Source: Nitrospirillum amazonense (GTDB lineage Bacteria > Pseudomonadota > Alphaproteobacteria > Azospirillales > Azospirillaceae). From it: a stretch of DNA of 64,000 bases. The notes under the pieces were generated by a model, which was not told where the DNA came from, did not search any database, and saw nothing but the letters and a program-made list of their open reading frames with translations. Shown piece after piece: positions 45,417 to 53,617 of this stretch. Position 1 is the first letter of the stretch, and each line of letters starts with the position of its first letter. Where the stretch lies: the NCBI RefSeq assembly GCF_007828045.1, contig NZ_VITN01000001.1, positions 434,001 to 498,000 on the forward strand, read 5' to 3'. Position numbers and translations under genes: made by a program.

Positions 45417-46337
45417 ATGCAGGTAGTTCTCGCCCAGCCGCGGGGCTTCTGCGCCGGAGTGATCCGCGCCATCGACATCGTCGAACGCGCGCTGGAACGC
45501 CACGGCGCACCCGTTTATGTGCGGCATGAGATCGTCCATAACCAGCACGTGGTCGAAGGGTTGCGGGCCAAGGGCGCCCGGTTCGTTGAGGATTTGTCGG
45601 AAGTGCCGGCCGGCGCCCTGACCATATTCAGCGCCCACGGCGTGTCGCGCGCCGTGGAGGCGGAGGCGGAGGCGCGTGAATTGCGCGTCATCGACGCCAC
45701 CTGCCCGCTGGTGTCCAAGGTACATGCGGAGGGCAAGCGCTACGTGGCGCTGGGCCGGACCGTCATCCTCATTGGCCATGCCGGCCACGCCGAGGTGGAA
45801 GGCACCCTTGGCCAGGTACCGGGCCGTACACATCTGGTGTCCAGTGTCGATGACGTGGAGGCCTTGCCCCTGGCGGCGGAGACGCCGGTCGCCTATGTGA
45901 CGCAGACGACGCTCAGCGTGGATGACACGCGGTCGGTGATCGCGGCGCTGAAGCGCCGATTCGTGGATATTCTGGGTCCTGAGACCAAGGATATCTGCTA
46001 CGCCACGCAGAATCGGCAGGCCGCGGTGCGGGAACTGGCCAAGGTGGCGGATCTTATCCTGGTGGTTGGGTCGGCAAACAGTTCGAATTCCAATCGCCTG
46101 CGGGAAATTGGTGAGGAACTGGGCGTGCCCAGTTACCTTGTCCCTGACGAGCGCGCCATCGACCCCGCCTGGCTGGCGGGATGCGGTGTGGTGGGCGTCA
46201 CAGCCGGCGCCTCGGCGCCGGAAGTACTGGTGGACGGTGTGATCGCGGCGCTGCGGCGCCTGGGGCCCATCGAATTGTCGACATTGCCGGGCATCGTGGA
46301 AGACGTTCAATTCCGCCTGCCGGAAACGCTGGCCTGA
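45417..46337 (+). CDS. ispH: 4-hydroxy-3-methylbut-2-enyl diphosphate reductase
   Basis: Start [15 protein letters not shown] (45417) gives 306 residues; the 22 upstream codons are not conserved. The three iron-sulfur cysteines are in [14 protein letters not shown] and [21 protein letters not shown] and [11 protein letters not shown] complete the substrate site. It forms IPP and DMAPP, the last MEP-pathway step. It is 104 bases ahead of hpnH on the same strand, so precursor synthesis is again linked to hopanoid genes. Confidence 0.95.
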   Translation: MQVVLAQPRGFCAGVIRAIDIVERALERHGAPVYVRHEIVHNQHVVEGLRAKGARFVEDLSEVPAGALTIFSAHGVSRAVEAEAEARELRVIDATCPLVSKVHAEGKRYVALGRTVILIGHAGHAEVEGTLGQVPGRTHLVSSVDDVEALPLAAETPVAYVTQTTLSVDDTRSVIAALKRRFVDILGPETKDICYATQNRQAAVRELAKVADLILVVGSANSSNSNRLREIGEELGVPSYLVPDERAIDPAWLAGCGVVGVTAGASAPEVLVDGVIAALRRLGPIELSTLPGIVEDVQFRLPETLA

Positions 46338-46441
46338 CGCGCACGCCGGTTGGTGGTCTTTTGCCCGCCAATTCGGTAGACAAAATGTTTCAACCCGCGC
46401 CGCCGCGGTTAATGGCGCTGGGGTTCAAGGAGATTGAAGGC

Positions 46442-47578
46442 ATGGGTATTCCGCTGCATCAGGTCGTCCGTATCGGCTCGTATCTTCTCAAGAAGCGGCT
46501 GACGGGCGTGAAGCGCTATCCCTTGGTCCTCATGCTGGAACCGCTGTTCCGGTGCAACCTCGCCTGTGCCGGCTGCGGCAAGATCGACTACCCGGACGAG
46601 ATCCTGAACCAGCGCCTGCCGCTGGAGGATTGCCTGTCGGCGGTGGACGAGTGCGGTGCGCCCGTGGTGGTGATCGCCGGCGGTGAGCCGTTGCTGCACA
46701 AAGAAATCGACCAGATGGTCGAAGGCATCATCGCGAAGAAGAAGTACGCCATCCTCTGCACCAACGCGCTGCTGATGGAAAAGAAGCTGGACCTGTTCAA
46801 GCCCAGCCCCTACTTCACCTGGTCGGTGCACCTGGACGGCGACCGCGAGGCGCACGACAAGTCGGTCTGCCAGAAGGGCACCTACGACCGGGCGGTCGCG
46901 GCCATCAAGGCGGCGAAGGATCGCGGCTTCCGCGTCAGCATCAACTGCACCTTCTTCAACGACGCCGATCCCGAGCGCGTGGCGCGCTTCTTCGACAGCG
47001 TCATGGAGATGGGCGTTGAGGGCATCACCGTCTCGCCGGGCTACGCCTATGAGCGCGCGCCCGACCAGCAGCACTTCCTGAATCGCACGGCCACCAAGAA
47101 CCTGTTCCGCGAGGTCTTCAAGCGCGGCAACGGTGGCAAGAACTGGCGGTTCAACCAGTCGACCATGTTCCTGGACTTCCTGGCCGGCAACCAGGAATAC
47201 CACTGCACCCCGTGGGGCAATCCCTGCCGCACCTACTTCGGCTGGCAGCGTCCCTGCTACCTCCTCGGCGAAGGCTATGCCAAGACCTTCAAGGAACTGA
47301 TGGAGGAGACGGAGTGGGACAAGTACGGCACCGGCAACTACGAGAAGTGCGCCGACTGCATGGTCCATTGCGGGTATGAGGCGACCGCCGTCACCGACAC
47401 CCTGGCCAACCCGCTGAAGGCCGCCTGGGTCGGCCTGCGCGGCGTGAAGACCAGCGGCGACATGGCGCCGGAGATCAGCCTGGCCAACCAGCGCCCGGCC
47501 GAGTTCGTCTTCTCACGCCATGTCGAGAAGGCGTTGGCTGACATCCGCGCGCGCGACGCCAGCAAAGCCGCCGAGTAA
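46442..47578 (+). CDS. hpnH: radical SAM adenosylhopane synthase HpnH
   Basis: The ATG at 46442 (MGIPLHQVVRIG) is chosen for its AAGGAGA ribosome site at 46428-46434 and its fit to the family; an in-frame ATG lies at 46385. The 378-residue protein has CNLACAGC (CxxxCxxC, about 38-45) and a cysteine-rich region near 260-310 (CTPWGNPC, CADCMVHC). HpnH joins the 5'-deoxyadenosyl radical to diploptene to give adenosylhopane. Its last 66 bases overlap the opposite-strand hpnG. Confidence 0.95.
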   Translation: MGIPLHQVVRIGSYLLKKRLTGVKRYPLVLMLEPLFRCNLACAGCGKIDYPDEILNQRLPLEDCLSAVDECGAPVVVIAGGEPLLHKEIDQMVEGIIAKKKYAILCTNALLMEKKLDLFKPSPYFTWSVHLDGDREAHDKSVCQKGTYDRAVAAIKAAKDRGFRVSINCTFFNDADPERVARFFDSVMEMGVEGITVSPGYAYERAPDQQHFLNRTATKNLFREVFKRGNGGKNWRFNQSTMFLDFLAGNQEYHCTPWGNPCRTYFGWQRPCYLLGEGYAKTFKELMEETEWDKYGTGNYEKCADCMVHCGYEATAVTDTLANPLKAAWVGLRGVKTSGDMAPEISLANQRPAEFVFSRHVEKALADIRARDASKAAE

Positions 47579-48223
47579 GGCCTTAAACGCCGCCTCGGAA
47601 TCCCGGGCCAGCCGCAGCAGTTGCGGGATCTGGCCTGGTTGACGCCACAGGGACGCCAGGATCCGCAACGGGTCCGGCGTCCCGTTGTGTTTCAGGGGGG
47701 CAGTCGCCGCCGGCGGCAGGGTCATGTGGGCCGGGTCGCACACGGCGCGCAGCACCGCCACCGGCACGCCGAAGCGGGCGCCCACCCGGGCCGCGATCTG
47801 GGATTCGGTATCGACCACCGCCGCCCCCGTGGCCGCGAACAGGGCCTGCTTGCCCGCCACCGTGTTGATGATGCGCTCCTGCCCCGCCACCGGCGCCACC
47901 ATGGCCCGGGGCAGGGCGTCGGCCAGTCCCGCCGTCCAGTCGGGATCGGGCAGGAAATCGCCGCCGTCGGTGACGATGCGGTTGGCGATGACCAGAGTGC
48001 CGGGCTCCAGCCCGGGCCGCAGGCCGCCGGCCAGGCCGAAGCTGAGGAAGCCGCAGGCGCCGGGGGCATGGGCCGTCAGTTCCCGCTCCGTCCGCTCAAG
48101 ATCGCCGGCGCTGACCAGCGGCAGCCAGCCGCGCCCCTGGGCGATGGCCGCCTCACGCCTTAGGCCGGTGACGACGATGATGGGGCGCGCCATGACGCGC
48201 CGCTGAGCCTGGACCATGACCAT
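47513..48223 (-). CDS. hpnG: hopanoid-associated nucleoside phosphorylase HpnG
   Basis: The 236-residue protein has the nucleoside-phosphorylase-like fold of the MTA/SAH-nucleosidase group: FLSFGLAGGL, GTLVIANRIVTDGGDF and VVDTESQIAARVG, with the acidic residues of the ribose site. It removes adenine from adenosylhopane to give ribosylhopane. Starts at 48223, 48217 (CGGGAA at suitable distance) and 48193 (MARPIIVVTGL) are possible. Its gene lies immediately after the terminator that ends the hpnA-shc run. Its 3' end overlaps hpnH by 66 bases. Confidence 0.9.
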   Translation of the reverse strand: MVMVQAQRRVMARPIIVVTGLRREAAIAQGRGWLPLVSAGDLERTERELTAHAPGACGFLSFGLAGGLRPGLEPGTLVIANRIVTDGGDFLPDPDWTAGLADALPRAMVAPVAGQERIINTVAGKQALFAATGAAVVDTESQIAARVGARFGVPVAVLRAVCDPAHMTLPPAATAPLKHNGTPDPLRILASLWRQPGQIPQLLRLARDSEAAFKALLGGFAGVARADVSQRLLDMA

Positions 48224-48244
48224 TTCCCGAACGCCAAAAACAAA

Positions 48245-48272
48245 ACGCCTGGAAGGCTGACCTTCCAGGCGT
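48245..48272 (-). terminator. 12-bp stem-loop downstream of shc
   Basis: ACGCCTGGAAGG (48245-48256) pairs exactly with CCTTCCAGGCGT (48261-48272) across CTGA. On the minus strand TTTTGTTTTTGG follows. The hpnG start comes only 21 bases after the hairpin. Confidence 0.85.
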
Positions 48273-48340
48273 CTTTATTACCCGCAGTCGCGGCGATTTA
48301 CAGTTTTAAAAAGGGCCTTTTACAGGCGATCTCTTGGTTA

Positions 48341-48457
48341 CGCCACCCTCAAACGCCGGGCGGCCACATCCGTGGCCTTGGCTTCCTCGCTCCGCCCTGC
48401 GGTGCTCGCTGCGGCGGCCGCAGTCACGGCCTACGGCATGAGTCAAAACCTCATGCC
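48341..48457 (+). repeat. multi-hairpin intergenic element, copy B
   Basis: In plus orientation, the four hairpins are GCCACCC-N9-GGGCGGC (48341-48363, one G-T pair), GGCCAC-ATCC-GTGGCC (48362-48377), GGCCG-N6-CGGCC with internal CAGTCA (48416-48431) and GGCATGAG-N7-CTCATGCC (48435-48457). The element starts eight bases from the shc stop. The spacer GGCTTCCTCGCTCCGCC...GGTGCTC matches copy C in reverse. A further AGTC-loop hairpin, CCGC-AGTC-GCGG, lies at 48282-48293. Confidence 0.7.
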
Positions 48458-48464
48458 GCCCGCC

Positions 48465-50468
48465 TTACAGGCCGACGCTGACCAGCTTGCTGTTGCTGTT
48501 GGACAGGTTGCGGTAGCGCGCCATGGCCCACAGCGGAAAATACTTCGAATAGCCGTGATAGCGCAGGTAGAAGATGCGGGGGAAGCCGCCACCGCTGTAA
48601 TACTCTTCTGTCCACAGGCCGTCCGCGCCCTGGTGGCTGGTCAGCCAGTCGATGCCGCGCGCCACGGCCGGATGGTCCACGGCGCCGGCGGCCATCAGGC
48701 CCAGCAGGGCCCACGCGGTCTGCGAGGCGGTGGAGGGGAAGGGCTGATAGCCGCTGTAATCCAGGGCGTAGCTCTCGCAATCCTCGCCCCAGCCCCCGTC
48801 GGGGTTCTGGATCTGCACCAGCCAGTCCACCGCCCGCTTCATGGCGGGGTGGTCGGGCGACAGGCCGGCGGCGTTCAGGCCGTTCAGGGCCGACCAGGTG
48901 CCATAGATGTAATTGACGCCCCAGCGGCCGAACCAGCTGCCGTCCTTCTCCTGCTCCTTCAGCAGATAGTCGACGCCGTCCCGCATGGCCTTGCCGTCCT
49001 TGTCGGCGCCCAGCTGGGCCATCATGCCCAGACAGCGGCCGGTGACGTCGGAGGTCGGCGGGTCCAGCAGGGCGCCATGGTCGGAGAAGGGGATGTAGTT
49101 CAGGTAGTAATGGGTGTTGTCGGCGTCGAACGCCCCCCAGCCGCCGTTGCGGCTTTGCAGGCCTTCCACCCACTCCGCGCCGCGGGCCACCGTCATGTCG
49201 TAGTCGGCGGGCAAGCCGGCCGCGGCCAACTGCGGCTGGGCACGCTGGAAGGCCATCACCACCACGGCGGTGTCGTCCAGATCGGGGTAGTGGTCGTTGC
49301 CATACTGGAAGGCCCAGCCGCCGGGGCGGACATCCGGCCGCTGGTCGGCCCAGTCGCCCTTCACGTCCAGCACCTGCTCACCCTTCAGCCATTCCAGGGC
49401 CTGGCCGGTGCGGGCCAGCGCCTCTTCCGTGCCCACTTCCAGCATGGCGTGGCACAGCAGGCTGGTGTCCCACACGGGGCTGACGCAGGGCTGGCAGAAG
49501 GCCTCGTCCCGCGCCTCGTCAACGATCAGCAGCTTTTCGATGGCATAGCGGGCGGTCGCGACCTCGGGATGCTTGGGCGACCAGCCCAGCAGGTCGAACA
49601 TCATGACGGTGTTGGCCATGGCGGGGTAGATGGCGCCCAGGCCATCCTCGCCGTTCAGGCGCTCCCGCACGAAGGCCACGGCCTTCTCGATGGCCTTGTC
49701 GCGACTCTTCTTGGGGAAGTAGGGCTGGACCAGGCGCAGCACGCGATCGATGACGCCGAAGATTTCGCCCCAGGGCTTCTTGACGTGCGGCGCCTTGGGC
49801 CAGGACTTGACCTGGTCGGCGGGGACCAGGAACAGCTCATCGATGCGCAGGTTGCGCGGGTTCTTGGCCTTGGACTTCAGCGCCATCAGGATCAGCAGCG
49901 GCACGATGACGGTGCGCGCCCAATAGCTGATCTTGGTCAGGTGGAAGGGAAACCACTTGGGCAGCAGCATGATTTCCACCGGCATGACCGGCACGGCGGT
50001 CCACGGCACGGCGCCGAACTGCGCCAGCATGATGCGGGTGAAGACGTTGCTGGCCGCCGCCCCGCCGTTGTCGCGGATGGCCTGGCGGGCCCGGGCCATG
50101 TGTGGGGCGTCGATGTCGTCGCCGATGGCCTTCAGCGCGAAGTAGGCTTTCACGCTGGCGCTGATGTTGAAGGCGCCGTTGTGGAACAGCGGCCAGCCGC
50201 CGTGGTCGCCCTGGATGCGGCGCAGGTAGTTGCCGATGCGGCGCGCGATCTCCGGATCCGGCTCCTCACCCAGGTGGTGCTTCAACAGGATGTATTCGGC
50301 GGGAATGGTGGCGTCCGCCTCAAGGTCGAATACCCAGTGGCCGTCGGCCGCCTGGCGGTCCATCAGGACGCGGGCCGCGCGGTCGATCGACTGCTGCAGC
50401 ACCCCTTCGTTGACGCGGGCCGACGCGGCACCGGTGCCAACGAAATCGGCTTCCATACGAACATCCAT
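48465..50468 (-). CDS. shc: squalene-hopene cyclase
   Basis: Start MDVRMEADFVG (50468) gives 667 residues, the usual length. The catalytic DxDD motif is PDLDDTAV (about 385-392), and QW repeats are frequent (GGWPLFH, GGWAFQYG, GGWGAFD, GSWFGRWG, GGWGEDCE). The protein cyclises squalene to hopene and hopanol on the membrane surface. It ends the hpnA-hpnB-hpnC-hpnD-hpnE-shc run, all minus strand; hpnE precedes it by 115 bases. A terminator follows. Confidence 0.95.
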   Translation of the reverse strand: MDVRMEADFVGTGAASARVNEGVLQQSIDRAARVLMDRQAADGHWVFDLEADATIPAEYILLKHHLGEEPDPEIARRIGNYLRRIQGDHGGWPLFHNGAFNISASVKAYFALKAIGDDIDAPHMARARQAIRDNGGAAASNVFTRIMLAQFGAVPWTAVPVMPVEIMLLPKWFPFHLTKISYWARTVIVPLLILMALKSKAKNPRNLRIDELFLVPADQVKSWPKAPHVKKPWGEIFGVIDRVLRLVQPYFPKKSRDKAIEKAVAFVRERLNGEDGLGAIYPAMANTVMMFDLLGWSPKHPEVATARYAIEKLLIVDEARDEAFCQPCVSPVWDTSLLCHAMLEVGTEEALARTGQALEWLKGEQVLDVKGDWADQRPDVRPGGWAFQYGNDHYPDLDDTAVVVMAFQRAQPQLAAAGLPADYDMTVARGAEWVEGLQSRNGGWGAFDADNTHYYLNYIPFSDHGALLDPPTSDVTGRCLGMMAQLGADKDGKAMRDGVDYLLKEQEKDGSWFGRWGVNYIYGTWSALNGLNAAGLSPDHPAMKRAVDWLVQIQNPDGGWGEDCESYALDYSGYQPFPSTASQTAWALLGLMAAGAVDHPAVARGIDWLTSHQGADGLWTEEYYSGGGFPRIFYLRYHGYSKYFPLWAMARYRNLSNSNSKLVSVGL

Positions 50469-50583
50469 GACCAAGCGACCTCTACGAACGCGACTTAACC
50501 TGAAGCGGGATGATTCAACAAACGCCAGCCCAGGCTGTGCGCCAGCGCACACCCCTCGCTCATGCCTGAAATGCTCAGGCGAC

Positions 50584-51873
50584 TCACCGTGCGGTCAGGA
50601 TCGCATCCGCAGCAGTGAATCCTGAACGTATGGCGCCTTCGATGGTGGATGGCAATCCGGTAGCGGTCCAATCCCCTGCCAATACAAGGTTTTTTCCGGC
50701 GGCCGTTGCATTCGGGCGACGGTTTACCTGTTCTGGCAGTGCGGCAAAGGTGGCCCGCTTCTCCTTCACCACCTGCCACCGGGGCAGGGGCGTGGCGCGA
50801 TCGAGGTTGGCGAGGGCCGCGATCTCACCCCAAATGGTGCCTGCGGTCTCTTCCCGGTCCGACTCCATCAGGCGGTCGGCGCCGCTGACGGTCACCGACA
50901 CATGGTCGTCATAGGCGAAGGCCCATTCGCCCACGGTGTTGATCATGCCCGTCATCCGGGGCATGCCCGCCGGCCGGTCCAGGCGGAAATGAACGTTCAG
51001 GATGGAGCGGTGTTCCGTCGGCGTCGTCAGGCCGGGCAGCAGATCGGCCGCTACCCAGGCCGGCACCGCCAGCACCACCCGGTCGTCAGGTTTCAACTCT
51101 ATCGTTTCGGTACCGAAATCAAGGGCTGTGATCAACTGGTCCACACGGCGGAGGGCGCGCAGGCGGCGGCGCCACACGATCTCTGCCCCATGCGCCGCCA
51201 GCCACTCCAACGCCGGGTCGACGAAGACGGGCGACAGGCCGCCGCTGGCCAGCAAGGGCTGGTAGGCCGCCCCCCCCTGGGCCAGGGTTTCGCGGATGAT
51301 GGCGCCGGCCAGACCGGCGGCCGACTGCTCCGGCTCGGTATTCAGCGCCGCCAGCAGGACCGGGCGGAAGAAGGTGTCCCAGGCGGGGCCGGAACAGGCC
51401 AGCACCTCACCGATGGGGGCCAGCGGGTCGGCCCGCATCAGCTTCCACCCGGCCAGGTAGTCGCTGGCCTTGGTGCCGGGCACGCGGCGCGAGGGCACTA
51501 AGGCCCACCATGGCAGCTTGCCGTGGTTGGGCCGCACCTGCCAGCGCCGGCCGGTGGCACCGTCCCAGAACCGGTATTCCACCTTCTCCAGCGCCGGTTT
51601 CCGGCCGGGGCCGTGCGTCGCGCGCAGATAGGCCATGGCGGCGTGATTGCCGCTGACCATCAGGTGGCTGCCGTTGTCGATGCGGATGCCCAGGTTGGGC
51701 TCATCATACGAGCGGCAGCGGCCGCCGGCCTGGGCGGCGGCCTCATACAGGCGCACGCGCCGCCCGGCCTGGGTCAGGCGCACGGCGGCAGCCAGGCCGG
51801 CCAGGCCGGCGCCGACGACGTGCACGGTCGGCCCGGGGGAAGCGGCTCCCGGGGAAGGAACAGTGGTGGTCAT
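50584..51873 (-). CDS. hpnE: hydroxysqualene dehydroxylase HpnE
   Basis: Start MTTTVPSPGAASPG (51873) gives 429 residues. The N-terminal FAD-binding site is VHVVGAGLAGLAAAVRL with the family's second GG motif in AGGRCRSYDE. C-terminal GDWTATGLPSTIEGAI is the conserved flavin-binding end of amine-oxidase/phytoene-desaturase-like proteins. It reduces hydroxysqualene to squalene with FADH2 after HpnC and HpnD. The start overlaps the hpnD stop by one base (TGATG). Confidence 0.92.
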   Translation of the reverse strand: MTTTVPSPGAASPGPTVHVVGAGLAGLAAAVRLTQAGRRVRLYEAAAQAGGRCRSYDEPNLGIRIDNGSHLMVSGNHAAMAYLRATHGPGRKPALEKVEYRFWDGATGRRWQVRPNHGKLPWWALVPSRRVPGTKASDYLAGWKLMRADPLAPIGEVLACSGPAWDTFFRPVLLAALNTEPEQSAAGLAGAIIRETLAQGGAAYQPLLASGGLSPVFVDPALEWLAAHGAEIVWRRRLRALRRVDQLITALDFGTETIELKPDDRVVLAVPAWVAADLLPGLTTPTEHRSILNVHFRLDRPAGMPRMTGMINTVGEWAFAYDDHVSVTVSGADRLMESDREETAGTIWGEIAALANLDRATPLPRWQVVKEKRATFAALPEQVNRRPNATAAGKNLVLAGDWTATGLPSTIEGAIRSGFTAADAILTAR

Positions 51874-52742
51874 CAGAACAGGAAGGCCTTCAGCACGATC
51901 CACAGCAGGTGGGGCTTGGCGATGCGGACCTTGGGGCGGGCCCCGGCCCAGCCGCGCACCAACAGACGGTCCAGGTACACCTTATAGACGTCCCGCATCA
52001 GGCGCGGGGCCCGGGCGGCGCGGCGGGGGGCGGCCGCCAGCAGGCGGTCGGCCTCGCGGAAATGCTCGGCGGCCCGCACCGCCAGGTCGCGCGCCACGCC
52101 ATCGATGCGCGGGTCGGCCACCACCGTGTTGGGGTCGGTGGCGGTGATGCCCTGCTTGCGCAGCAGTTCAGCCGGCAGGTACAGCCGGTTGATCGCCGCA
52201 TCCTCGTCCACGTCGCGCAGCACGTTGGTCAGCTGCAGGGCGCGGCCCAGATGGTGCGACAGGGCGATGCCGCTGTCCTCCGGCATGCCGAAGACACGGA
52301 CGGACAGGCGGCCCACGGCGCTGGCCACGCGATCGCAGTACAGATCCAGGGTGGCCATGTCCGGCGCCTGGATGTCGGCGTCCAGGTCCATCTGCATGCC
52401 GTCGATGACGGCGATGAAATCGTCGTGGCGCAGGCCGAAGCGCAGGGTGGCGGCCTGCAGGCCGGCCAGGCGGGCGGGTCCCTTGCCCTCACACACGGCG
52501 GCGATGTCGCGCCGCCACGCGTCCAGCGCCTCGCGCCGCGCCGCCTTGGTGGCGGCGATGGTCGGGTCGTCGCCATCGGCGATGTCGTCCACCGCTCGGC
52601 AGAAGGCGTAGATGTGGAACATGGCGTCGCGTTCCGCCGGGGGCAGGACGCGCATGGCGGTGTAGAACGAGCTGCCGCTGGCCGACTTGGCGGCGGTTTC
52701 GTTCTGAGCTGTGGCTTCGGTCATCTCGGCGGCAGCACTCAT
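51873..52742 (-). CDS. hpnD: presqualene diphosphate synthase HpnD
   Basis: Start MSAAAEMTEATAQN (52742) gives 289 residues. The two aspartate-rich motifs of squalene/phytoene synthases are RAVDDIADG (about 44-52) and NVLRDVDEDAAINRLYLP (about 165-182). HpnD makes presqualene diphosphate from two farnesyl diphosphates. It overlaps hpnC by 4 bases (ATGA, 52739-52742) and hpnE by one. Confidence 0.93.
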   Translation of the reverse strand: MSAAAEMTEATAQNETAAKSASGSSFYTAMRVLPPAERDAMFHIYAFCRAVDDIADGDDPTIAATKAARREALDAWRRDIAAVCEGKGPARLAGLQAATLRFGLRHDDFIAVIDGMQMDLDADIQAPDMATLDLYCDRVASAVGRLSVRVFGMPEDSGIALSHHLGRALQLTNVLRDVDEDAAINRLYLPAELLRKQGITATDPNTVVADPRIDGVARDLAVRAAEHFREADRLLAAAPRRAARAPRLMRDVYKVYLDRLLVRGWAGARPKVRIAKPHLLWIVLKAFLF

Positions 52743-53617
52743 GGCTTCTTCCCCGCCGGCACGGCGCGGGCGCTGCCCTTGGTCAGGCGCTGCCACAGGG
52801 TGGCCAGGGCGGCACCGGCAGCGGTGCACAGGGTTTCCGTCTTGGTCAGGTGCACCCGGTCGGACAGCGGGTCGCGGATCAACAGCAGGCGCACCAGGCG
52901 GCGGGCCAGGCGCTGGATGATGGCGACCTCGATGGCCAGCCGCAGATCCTTCACCTGGGCGGCCAGCGGTTCCGCCTGGTCCAGCAGGGCGTCGGTGCGC
53001 TTGGCCAGGTGGTGGATGATGTCCAGCAAGGCCGGCGGCGCCGCCGGTTCCAGCAGCACGTCGGGCGTCAGGTCACCCGCGATCAGCAGGGGCAGGGGAA
53101 TGTAGACACGGTCCAGCACCCGCTTGTCCTTGCCGCAGTCCTGCAGATGGTTGATGACCTGCAGGGCGGCGCACAAGGCGTCCGACGCCGGCCATGTATC
53201 GCGGCTCTCCCCATGCACGTCCAGGACGTAGCGGCCCACCGGCATGGCGGAATACCGGCAATAGTCCATCAAATCGTCCCAGTCGGTGTAGCGCAGCTGG
53301 GTGACGTCGCGGCGGAAGGCGGTCAGCAGGTCGTGGGCGTGCTGGTCGGACAGGCCGCGCTCGCGCAGGACCTCGCGCAGCGCCACGGCCTCTGGCTCGT
53401 TCTGGCGCTCACCGCGCAGGCTGGCGCCCATGGCGTCCAGCAGCTTCAGCTTCATGTCCGGCGCCAGGATGGGGCTGTCCGACACGTCGTCGGCCACGCG
53501 GGCGAAGGCGTAATAGGCCATCACCGGCGCCCGGGCGTCCCGGCGGATGATCAGCGAGGCGACGGGGAAGTTCTCGTCCGTGTGGCCTTTGCCGGTGCGG
53601 TGGTTGGCTGCCGTCAT
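52739..53617 (-). CDS. hpnC: hydroxysqualene synthase HpnC
   Basis: Start MTAANHRTGKGHTDENFPVAS (53617) gives 292 residues. First aspartate-rich region RVADDVSDSP and second LQDCGKDKRVLDRVYIP mark the squalene-synthase fold. HpnC converts presqualene diphosphate to hydroxysqualene. Both ends overlap neighbours by 4 bases (hpnB upstream, hpnD downstream). Confidence 0.92.
   Translation of the reverse strand: MTAANHRTGKGHTDENFPVASLIIRRDARAPVMAYYAFARVADDVSDSPILAPDMKLKLLDAMGASLRGERQNEPEAVALREVLRERGLSDQHAHDLLTAFRRDVTQLRYTDWDDLMDYCRYSAMPVGRYVLDVHGESRDTWPASDALCAALQVINHLQDCGKDKRVLDRVYIPLPLLIAGDLTPDVLLEPAAPPALLDIIHHLAKRTDALLDQAEPLAAQVKDLRLAIEVAIIQRLARRLVRLLLIRDPLSDRVHLTKTETLCTAAGAALATLWQRLTKGSARAVPAGKKP

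Noticed and set aside
48372-50498. 708-codon open frame antisense to shc
   Set aside because: Its product is His/Gln/Val-rich reverse reading of the QW repeats of squalene-hopene cyclase; the real gene is unmistakable.
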